From NCBI GenBank assembly GCA_038030265.1, contig CM075941.1:55901952-55965951 (forward strand): 64,000 nucleotides of DNA, in the 5' to 3' direction. Shown piece after piece: positions 55,901-64,000 of the stretch. Source of the stretch: Corythucha ciliata (Eukaryota; Arthropoda; Insecta; Hemiptera; Tingidae). The notes beneath the pieces were generated by a model. It saw only the letters and a program-made list of their open reading frames with translations. It was not told where the DNA came from and made no database searches. Every line of letters begins with the position of its first letter. The stretch's first letter is position 1. The position numbers and the translations under genes were made by a program.

Positions 55901-56003
55901 GGTGGAATGATGGCTAAAATGTGAAATTACCCTCTCCCCTCACCACAACGAGATTTTAATCTGATCCCCCCCCCCCTAGGACGAATTCCTACCTACGCCA
56001 CTG
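55901..56003. mobile_element. DNA-element end, empty-site copy of the LINE target
   Basis: Matches 54140-54211 plus 55485-55525 joined without the LINE, and ends CCTACCTACGCCACTG, a hAT-like terminus (reverse complement CAGTGGCGTAGG). Confidence 0.7.
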
Positions 56004-56369
56004 CGCCGCCGAAATGATTTCAATGAGGTGCCACCAGTGAAACCCCCAAAATTGATGGATTGATGGAGCCTCTGGAGTTCAGAGAAACCGCCAAGTACAA
56101 CCCGGAAGTGACGTCACAGAAGAAAACCTCAGAAGAACCTCCCGTGTTTCAGGTTATTGTGGTATATTGTTTGGGAAACACAGTTTAGAACATTTCAGGA
56201 TTATTTTGTGCTTTAAATTAATGTTTTTCAGCTACTAGAGGGCTATAGAATTATTTTTTATTTAAAATCAAAAACCTGCGGAAGTGTTAAATATATTCGC
56301 TTCGTGGATTATGTCGATAAGTTGGTGAAATAGTGAGAATATTGCACCATTGGACGAAAGCTTAACACT

Positions 56370-57815
56370 ATGGTACGTACTTTGATTTCATCCTGTTGAA
56401 AATTACATTTTTTCATTTTGTGTGCTGCATTTTACAAGGGACTCGGTGGTGGAATTGAAGTTTTGTCGATGCAATAAGCTTCCATGCTCGAAGGTCATCG
56501 TGTGCCCTGGGAGGGTTGCAATACGTTTTTGACGCTGTCTCCTTTTTATTATTAATAAATCCCCCCCTTTCTTGATAGAGCAAAGCGCCTTTACTTTTTT
56601 TTTAAAAAAAAATAGGTCCGAGACGAACGTAAAGGGCAGAAAGTACGGCGCTCACGATCTCGTTCCGACGAGAGGTCGAAAAAACATCACTCGTCTTCAA
56701 GACGGGAGCCACCGCCGCCACGAGACCGCAGGCGGTCTCGTTCGGTTTCACCTGAAAGTCACCGGAAAAAGTGCAAGAGGAAAGATAGGGATCAGCGTGA
56801 TGAGAGCCGCAAGTCACCAAGCCCGAGAGGTTCGGAACCATCAAGAGAACCTCGGGATGACGCCAGGTTTTGTCGATTTTTTTTTTTTTCAAACATTCGT
56901 TTATAATCATTCGCGTCTCATTTTCCAGAAATGACGGACCTCCACGTGACCGACCGAACCGATCTAGGCCTGAAGGAGACCGAAGGTCCCCTAACCGAAG
57001 ACCACATCACAAGTATTGTCTAAATTTAAAGTTTAATTCCCTAAATTTCGAGCTGATTCAACCTTTTTTTTGTTTAACACCAGGAAAAAAGAAGAAGTAT
57101 GGGGCAAGCCGGACGAGGAAAAAGACAAAAAGAAAGCATTCGTCGAGAACATAGCCAAACCTGATTTCGGTCTGTCCGGTAAATTGGCCGAAGAGACAAA
57201 CACGTATAAAGGAGTTGTCATAAAATATTCACAGCCTCCCGAAGCTCGAATTCCCAAGCGTCGGTGGCGCCTATATCCTTTCAAAGGAGACGAAGTCCTA
57301 CCCACTTTGTACATTCATCGTCAGAGCGCTTATCTCATAGGTAAGACGCTCTTGTTCCTTTTTTTTTCTTAACATACTCATTTTCTTTTATATTGCCCTT
57401 AAGGACGAGAAAGGAAAATAGCAGATTTCCCCGTCGACCACCCGTCTATTTCTAAACAGCACGCTGTACTCCAGTATCGAGCTGTCCCTTACACTAAGGC
57501 AGACGGAACCAAAGGACAGAGAATTCGCCCTTACATTATCGATTTGAACTCAGCCAATGGAACATATGTGAACAATCAACGTATTGAATCTCAAAAATAC
57601 GTTGAACTTCTAGAAAGGTAGTAATTTGATTTTGGTGGAGAATTAGAAAGGTTTACTAAACATTTTTCTACCCTAGGGATGTCATAAAATTTGCCTATTC
57701 GTCCAGAGAGTACGTCCTTCTGCACGAAGAATCGCAGGATGATGCGGGCGATGATGATGTAACCGTGACCTCCCCTCAGAACACCTCTGAAGAGCCAACC
57801 ATTAGTACAATTTAA
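56370..57815 (+). CDS. SNIP1: SNIP1 (Smad nuclear-interacting protein 1, FHA domain)
   Basis: Six exons give a 315-residue protein: 56370-56372, 56616-56866, 56929-57012, 57084-57340, 57404-57617 and 57677-57815; all junctions are AG/GT with matching phases. Residues 1-110 are Arg/Ser/Pro-rich and basic (RRSRSRSDERSKKHH). A conserved block follows: KPDFGLSGKLAEETNTYKGV, PPEARIPKRRWRLYPFKGDE. The FHA domain (about 175-285) has the landmarks YLIGRERKIADFPVDHPS, SKQHAVLQY and LNSANGTYVNNQRIE. SNIP1 is a nuclear phospho-peptide-binding protein, homologous to yeast Pml1 of the RES splicing-retention complex. The start ATG is the whole coding part of exon 1, split from the rest by a 243-nt intron. 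Convergent with RPF2, 204 bp apart. Confidence 0.95.
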
Positions 57816-58019
57816 ATGATTTGTTTACTGAAATTATAATTATTTTTGGGACCATCGCTTATTTAAACGTGCGCCTCCTAATTTGAATGTAACAGCAATG
57901 AGCAACCTTCAACGATGTCAAGTAAAATCGGCGTTCAGATTGAGACTGAACGTCAGTAAAGAGGCCATAATTTGGCGCCCGAACATTACCAAACTTTGAG
58001 ATAAATAACTTTAAAAAAA

Positions 58020-59242
58020 TCATTTTTTGCCTTTGAATCGCGATTGGCCTTTCTTGCCGCGTGGCCTCCTCAGTCCTTTCATCTTGCGGGTCTGAAGTTT
58101 TTTGATGTCGTCCTGTCTCATGTGAACTCGACCCAGTTTGGTGCCGAAAGCGTCTTTCCTTATGTTTTTTACAGTCTTCGCCTGTAAATAAAGCGCACTT
58201 TAACAGTCGGAACGGAAAAGAGGAGGGACTTGTCAAAAGCGTGAACTCACTTTAAGTTCGGTTGGCTGCTTGCAGGCAGTCTTGAAAAGGTCATCGGATG
58301 CCAGTTTAGTTCGTCGTATGAAAAGATCAGCCGAGGGCCCAATTTCTTCAACTTCAACTCTTGGAGTTCGCGAGCCTGACTTTTTTAGTTGAATTCTACA
58401 CGAAAAAATCGGAACTTTAGCCGATTTGACAACGTAAACTTATTTTACAATAACAATTTTACTTGTAACTCCTCAAAAATATTCTTCCGTCCGCCTCAGT
58501 GAACGACATCACGTGCTCAAGTCCCTGAAGTCGAACCGAATTGACGTCCTCACGTCGAAACAAATCGATCAACAGGTTCTTGAATCGAGTCAAAGTTGGG
58601 TCCGTCTCAAAACCAGGACCCGCGAACACGAGACACGGTTTAATACCCAAAGGGATTTTCTCGCTTCGAAACTCCGACAACGATTGATATCGCTCAATGC
58701 CCAGTTCAACCAAGTCCAGGACGTGGCCATCGTACATTCGACCTGTTGACAGAAAATGTTGAGCGATCGCTTCATTGAAACAATTCCGTGTCACCCACCT
58801 AAAACCAAGTTGTTCGGCCGTTTTTTTGTGTGAGAACCAAAGAAAAATAGCGAGGAGTCAAATTTATTCGACGCTGTCTCCAACGGGGTTGGATCTTCGA
58901 ACGGAAGTAGATCCTGCTTTCCATTCAGACTTAAAGCGTCCGGCTTCTTCAAATGATACTACAGGCGGATACATAAACATTGAAAAACGCTGTTTCAAGG
59001 CTAATTCGACCGCAATACTCACCAAATCCGTAAGACAATTTTTGATTATTTCGCTGGCCTTTCTGCCGTGTACAAAGATGGCTTGTTTGGTGTTTTCTAT
59101 TATTTTAGGGGCCCGATTCTCCAGAAATTTTTTACCTTTCCTAGTGGTGGGCTTCCTTGAAACGTCCAATACTCAAATTATCGTCAAATTTTCAACTAAA
59201 ATTTAAAAATTAAAATATTTACTTGATCCGTCGAAGAGTCAT
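58020..59242 (-). CDS. RPF2: RPF2, ribosome production factor 2 (Brix domain)
   Basis: Six exons on the minus strand (59242-59223, 59155-59023, 58958-58799, 58742-58463, 58395-58251, 58181-58020) total 900 nt, 299 residues. The start [20 protein letters not shown] is chosen because it joins in phase and matches the family N-terminus. Brix-domain landmarks: [86 protein letters not shown]. The tail is [19 protein letters not shown]. Length is near the usual of about 300. RPF2 works with RRS1 in the nucleolus to load the 5S RNP onto pre-60S particles. It is head-to-head with the PAXBP1-like gene (550 bp). Confidence 0.95.
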
Positions 59243-59792
59243 CCTTTAAATTCACGTGTTTCACAGACGAAGGTTATGCGTCTTCAAGAGATAACCTAGA
59301 TGAAACCTCTCCTAGTACTTTGAAGTTTGACGTTAATGCTGTGAGTGAAGCATCGGGTTGATCGTTTTCTACCTAAATTTATGGTATTTTAACAGTTAAT
59401 TTCCTCATAGATGAACTAAATAATGACTGCCGCCACTGAATAATTCGGCGTTTTTGTGTAAATTGTGTGCTTGGATTCATCGGCGACTCTCTCATCGGGT
59501 CCTTTTAGGTTACTGCAGTTTTATCATCTTTTGATCCGTGAAATTTTTTTTTTTAGTTATCATCACGTATTATTACTTTATTAAACGGGCTAATTTAATT
59601 ATTAACTGTATGCCGCATTCGAAAAAAGTGTAAAAACGCGGTGGCCCTACGCTGAGGTTTCCTGTACTTTATCCGTCACCCTCCTTCCCCCCTCCCCGCC
59701 CCATACCATCATCGTATTCGTATGTGACCATCGGTTGCTCAAAATTGAAATGGACAGTTGTTCCGTGTAAAAAAAAAAAAAAAGGTGTCAAC
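59243..59792. promoter_or_regulatory. shared intergenic region of divergent RPF2 and PAXBP1-like genes
   Basis: The 550 bp separate two divergent start codons and must hold both 5' UTRs and promoters. No TATA box is obvious at fixed distance. A bidirectional promoter is inferred from spacing only. Confidence 0.5.
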
Positions 59793-60018
59793 ATGGAAGA
59801 GTTGTCTCACTTTAGGAAACCTCGTAGGAATCTCCGTGGACGAGTGGCTTTGACTGAGCCGGACGACGACGAGAATGAGTCGGAAGAGCACCACGGTCAC
59901 ATCTACGGGAGTCAACCGGTTGAGACGTCCAAGAAGAAAAGCTCACCGTCCAAGGGCTCGTCTAAAAAAGCGCCGAAGGCACAGTCGCTTTTGAGTTTTG
60001 AAGAAGATCTGAATGAGG
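59793..60018 (+). CDS. PAXBP1: PAXBP1-like gene, first coding exon
   Basis: ATG in good context (CAACATGG) starts MEELSHFRKPRRNLRGRVAL. The exon then has an acidic and serine/lysine-rich stretch ending AQSLLSFEEDLNEG at a GTGAGT donor. The FRKPRRNLRxR opening, acidic run and LLSFxxDxxEGE block match the N-terminus of PAXBP1/GCFC1 proteins, nuclear factors with a C-terminal GCF domain linked to transcription and splicing. Only 75 residues are in the window; later exons must lie beyond 64000. The identification rests on a short region. Confidence 0.7.
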
Positions 60019-60249
60019 GTGAGTCGTTTTTTTATGGTCGAAATATGAGCATCTGATAGGAGATTCCTCCTTGGGTGAAGACGGTGGATTTTGTTATGAA
60101 CGGTTTCTTTATGTGTATTCCTTAAATAGCCATAATCTGTGTCGTGAGCCTACTGAGATCGTGTCGGAACGTGTGTCGAGCAGTAGCATACTATGGAAAA
60201 GACCGCCCCAGGACCACGCTCATAAAGGGCCCCCAAAAGCTTGAAAATG
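60019..60249. other. intron of the PAXBP1-like gene
   Basis: No coding signal. The intron continues through the transposons to the end of the window. Confidence 0.5.
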
Positions 60250-60920
60250 GGTGAATTTTAGGTTTCAAGATCATGGGATTAGGAACATTGGACGGTGATT
60301 TCCTTTCGACGATTTTCAATCCAATCCGACCAGGATTCTTGTAATATCCAGGATTGACAGTAATATCCAGTTCGAGGTGGAGAGAGAATCAGGAGGCAAG
60401 TTAAATTTTTTGGATTTGTCAATCATTAGGAAAGGGGAAGGCATTGAGTTCTATATCTACCGTAAACCGACTGCCACAGACACGTTGATACCGGCTGACT
60501 CGCAGCATACATGGGGCCATAAGTTGTCGGGGCTGGTTTGGTACGTGGATCGGGCGTTAACAATCCCTCTGTCAAAGGCACGTTTCTCCAGGGAAATTGA
60601 CTTAATAAAGGTACTGGCAAAAAATAATGGGTATTCGGATTCGATCGTTGAAAAGCTGATCTGGAAAAGAAGGTCCAAATTGGCCTTGTCGAGCGTTAGG
60701 GCCAGTCTCGTGTCAGATAGGGTTGAGACCCCGATGCCGTTTGTTGTACTGCCCTTTTTCGGAGATATTTCACGTAGACTGGAAAGGGTCATGCGGCGAC
60801 CGGACGTCCGGGTGGCTTTTTAAGCCGTGGGCGTCACTACGGAAGTATCTGTCCAGGGTCAAAGATGAGGTGCATGTGCTGGATAGGTCAGGTGTGTACG
60901 CGTTGTGGTGTGGTTGTGGG
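60250..60920 (+). pseudogene. Penelope-like element, RT C-terminal part and start of GIY-YIG
   Basis: The plus strand reads KLNFLDLSIIRKGEGIEFYI, YRKPTATDTLIPADSQH and SKARFSREIDLIKVLAKNNG, the thumb-side region of Penelope-like RTs. After a frame break at the T run near 60822 it continues KPWASLRKYLSRVKDE and GVYALWCGCG, the first half of a GIY-YIG endonuclease. A hAT-like element then interrupts it at 60921; the second half resumes at 63812. Confidence 0.88.
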
Positions 60921-61439
60921 CAGTGGCGGCGGAACCGGGGGCAGGGTGGGCGGCCACTCTGCCCCCAATCTTCTATCCCGAATACTGCACCCAAAGTTCT
61001 TATTCTATCCTTTTCGCTTCTTATTCGAGGACCAAGCGACCGTCACTCAGATCGAAAACCCTGGATCATTTGCGAGAAGATGAAAAATAGCAATGCCTAG
61101 AACATTCGCCCCCCCCCCCATCTTTCACTTTTCTGCAGACTTTTTGTTAGGTACATTATTGATTCTTCTTCTACACTTTACCCCTGCCATCTGGCAAAGG
61201 AGGGCGATCCACCTATCGGCCACCCTCCCCGGAGAGGGTTTTAGCCCAAATTTAAGCAACATGAAGCACAGGCGTAGCAGGGGCGTGCGGTGTGCGGTGC
61301 GCACCGGGCATTTCTACCCTGGGGGCATCAAACCCGCTGTTTTGTTATGCGATCACCGCTACCCAGTGGCGGAACAACACTTGTCCGGGGCCCGGGGCGG
61401 AAATCTCTAGGAGGCCCTTTAGTCTCTAATTAAACCGTA

Positions 61440-62940
61440 AATATACTTTTTTGCAGCTTTGAAGTATATATTTTCCTCAATTTTAGCCACGAAATTGCCT
61501 CTAAAGTGCGTTTTCTCAATTTTTTCCGCGAATTAGCTCATTTTCTCATTTTTAGCTGCGAATCGGCGCTTTTTACAAGCTCTTACCGTGAAGTTGCCTT
61601 AAGAATCCGCAAATTAGGTAGCGTTTAAGTGCTCTTTCCCAATTTTATCCGCAAATTAGCAATTTTTCTAAATTTAAGCCGTAAATTCGCGCTTTTCTCC
61701 ATTACAAAAAAAACCATTCGTGTTTTTCTCTATTTATTACCCTCGAATTAGCGCTTTTTCACAGTTTTAGCCGCTTGAATTAGCGCTTTTTCTCAATTTT
61801 ATTCCCAAAGTTCCCCAAGAATGTGCAAGTTGGGGTATTCTCAATTTCAGCTGTGAATTAGCCTTTTTACCCCCAATTTAGCAGTGAATGGGCACATTTT
61901 TTAATTTTAGCTGGAAATTATAGCACTTTTTCTCGATTTTATCTGCAAAATTGAAATGTTTCGTACCTTAGTTGTGAATTAAAGTTTTCCTCAAGTTTTT
62001 CTCTATTTCACGCCGTGAATCGCAGCGCTTTTTCTCAATTTCAGTCCCAGCCCCGAGAATCCGTGAGTTGGCGTTTTCTGTGAATTTGCGCTCTTTCCCA
62101 AGCTGCCAAATTGTAACACTTTATCATAATAGCGTGTTTCACTATTTTTAGACTCGAATTCGCGTTGTTCTCTTTTTTATCCTTGAATTAGCGTTTTTCT
62201 CATCTTTAGCGCGTGAATTAGCGCTTTTCAACTTCAGCCTTAAAGTTGCCCCTAAGAATTGGCGAATTGGCGTTTTCTCTCATTTTCAGCTGTGAATTAG
62301 CGTTTTGTTTCTCAATTTTAGCAGTAAATTAGCACATTTTCTTAATTTTAGCTACGATTTTTAGCGTTTTTTCTCGATTTTATCCGTAAAATCGTAATTT
62401 TTCATACCTTAGCTGAGTTTTCCTCCACTTTTATCTAGACGCGAATTCGCGTTTTTGACTATTTCACCCGTGAATTAGCGCTTTTTCTAAATTTTAGTCC
62501 CAATGTTGCCCCGAGAATCCTTGAGTTGGCGTTTCTCCCTTTAGCTGTGAATTTGCGCTTGTTCTAAATTTTGAAAGTTGCTAAATTGTAGCACTTTATC
62601 ACAATTTTAGCTGTAAATTAGCGTGTTTTTTTTTTTTTTTCTTCAAGACGACGCGAATTTGCGTTTTTCTCTTTTTCATCCTTGAATTAGCGCTTTTCTC
62701 AGTTTTAGCTGCGTAAATTAGCGCTTTTTCCTAATTTCGCCCCAACAATTCGTGATTTTGCGTTATCTCAATGTCAGCTGTGAATTAGCTAGCGCTTTTT
62801 CTTAATATTAACAGCCATAAATTTCAGCAATTTTTCACAATTTCAGCCGCGAATCAGCGTTTTACTCACTTTTACAAGCGAGTTTAGCCATTCGTTTTCA
62901 TCTTATCTACTTGAAAATCCCGATTTTTCATCTTCAAGCT
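61440..62940. repeat. ~30-bp satellite with ~230-bp higher-order pattern inside the hAT-like element
   Basis: About 45 monomers, each with a T run, a CTCAAT block, an AGCCG block and a GAATTAGCG block. A distinct variant carrying AAGTTGCCC...GAGAATCC-type sequence recurs near 61590, 61803, 62046, 62240, 62500 and 62738. This shows a second-level period of roughly 200-260 bp. No protein-coding content. Confidence 0.85.
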
Positions 62941-63790
62941 ATTCAGGGGCCCCCATCCGAACCCCGGATCCGGATTTCTAGTTATGCCCCTACCTGCATT
63001 CCCATACTTTGTTCTTTTATTTGAGTACGAATGATTATCGTTTATTATTTAAAACGAATACTTGCCATATTCTTGTGGCAAAAAAACAACTAAGAAATCA
63101 ATAATAGTATATGTATACGCAGGAGCTAAAGTCGTGGCTCTAAAACGCCGTAAAATTTGCCGCGGTACATTACATTACAAGCCCGGCGGGCGAGGCGAGG
63201 TAAATCCCCTTCCTACGAGTGATGTACGACTTTTTTCACGCGACTACTGACTTCTCGTGTCTTTAGTTTAAGAAGACCTTAAACGAGGTTATAACCCGAG
63301 TTCATTTACTCTCCGTACTAGGACGGAAAATATTTTCTGGACTAGTACAGAAAATTTCTCGAATGTCACTGTGCGGTAATGGTCAATTTCCCAGACATTT
63401 TTGGGTACAGAAAATGACTACTTTCGGAGCATGTCGCTTGAAAAATACTTTATTTCCTAGGCATGAAAAGAGACACTTTTGGGACTCATTTGCGGCCGTA
63501 AAATTCGGTTTTAGTATCATGTGGGATACAAATAAAATATTATTAGTCAAAACCTATCAAGAATCAGGCCGTTGTATACCACATTCAAATCATTCCCTAA
63601 ATGCTGAAAATTCAAGACTATTGGGCACCTCCATACAATACCTTGCCTCCTCTATTTACTTAAAATTGAGAACTACACTACACTTCACCTTCTATTGATG
63701 AAAACTAAGGAAGTGATGGTAGTGTATGGTATGATGGGGAAGGGAAGGGGGGAAGCGCCTTAATTTTCGCCCCCCCTGAACCAAAATACT
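62941..63790. other. right part of the hAT-like element, no gene
   Basis: Mostly unique AT-rich DNA. One frame (63363-63698) is open for 111 codons but has no recognised motif. Confidence 0.45.
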
Positions 63791-63811
63791 TCCGCCGCCA
63801 CTGGTTGTGGG

Positions 63812-64000
63812 TCTGCGGTTTATGTAGGGCAGACGGGTAGAAGGCTCGGAGTGCGTGTTCGTGAACACTTGCCTCCCTCGACACGTCAGTCCGAGTTTAA
63901 AAACCACTTATTAGCAACCGACCACCAGTTCAGCGTGTCTGATGGCGTAAAATTGCTCCACGAGCAAAAGAAGGGCTCGAAGCTTTCTTGAAATTACGCG
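63812..64000 (+). pseudogene. Penelope-like element, rest of GIY-YIG endonuclease
   Basis: The frame resumes after the target duplication with AVYVGQTGRRLGVRVREH, the YIG-side motif with the conserved Arg, then LLATDHQFS and a stop near 63992. This is the C-terminal endonuclease used by Penelope-like elements to nick their target. Together with 60250-60920 it is one element split by the hAT insertion. Confidence 0.88.

Larger units (their letters stand above)
60921..63803. mobile_element. non-autonomous hAT-like element, 2.9 kb
   Basis: Perfect terminal inverted repeats CAGTGGCGGCGGAA (left) and TTCCGCCGCCACTG (right; reverse complement identical) are flanked by the exact 8-bp duplication GTTGTGGG (60913-60920 and 63804-63811). 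No transposase is present. The interior is mostly degenerate satellite plus about 0.8 kb of unique DNA at the right, and further hAT-type ends (CAGTGGCGGAACAACAC at about 61362) suggest nesting. Confidence 0.93.

Noticed and set aside
63363..63698. 111-codon frame as hAT transposase or cargo gene
   Set aside because: No BED, DDE or dimerisation motif; it lies in an element otherwise made of satellite.

Overview
The window looks like nuclear DNA of an arthropod. The best evidence is a voltage-gated calcium channel alpha-1 gene of the Cav2 (cacophony) type. Its reconstructed exons match the insect-type layout and end in an acidic tail finishing DDWC. Three conserved housekeeping genes with short introns (SNIP1, RPF2 and the start of a PAXBP1-like gene) also point to an animal nuclear genome. 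I cannot name the species. No bacterial, organellar or viral gene set is present, and most of the sequence is transposons and degenerate tandem repeats. A run of 500 N (11686-12185) marks a scaffold gap.

Layout. 1-4982 is a near-identical duplicate of 43078-48156; both carry the last exons and 3' UTR of the channel gene. 4983-6813 holds repeats and a tRNA-derived SINE. 6814-10366 is a defective Ty3/gypsy-like LTR retrotransposon with 150-bp LTRs and a 5-bp target duplication. 12636-18063 is a 5.4-kb hAT transposon with terminal inverted repeats, an 8-bp target duplication and a broken transposase interrupted by nested elements; it sits next to BEL/Pao fragments. Channel exons run on the + strand from 21164 to 34616. 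They include a pair of equal-length, phase-matched exons for the domain IV S5-pore segment that look mutually exclusive. The introns hold a roughly 1-kb hairpin and many degenerate arrays. 35829-42312 is a 6.5-kb array of a 16-bp unit inside the gene, followed by a LINE fragment and the second copy of the terminal exons.

From 48157 come a second gypsy-like element (to about 50370), more degenerate arrays, and a textbook 5'-truncated LINE with poly(A) and an 11-bp target duplication (54212-55473). The gene-dense end follows: SNIP1 (+, 56370-57815), RPF2 (-, 58020-59242, convergent with SNIP1) and the first exon of a PAXBP1-like gene (+, 59793-60018, head-to-head with RPF2). The intron after it holds a Penelope-like element, itself split by a 2.9-kb non-autonomous hAT-like element built mostly of a roughly 30-bp degenerate satellite.

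How the parts relate. The channel is a presynaptic-type calcium channel whose C-terminal tail would bind active-zone scaffold proteins. The in-place (downstream) copy of that tail is broken by a 1-nt deletion and an insertion, whereas the misplaced upstream copy is intact. This is either a real rearrangement or an assembly problem. SNIP1 (splicing), RPF2 (60S assembly) and PAXBP1-like (nuclear) share a compact locus, and RPF2 and PAXBP1-like probably share a promoter. All exon structures come from reading splice signals and frames by eye; no transcript data were available.
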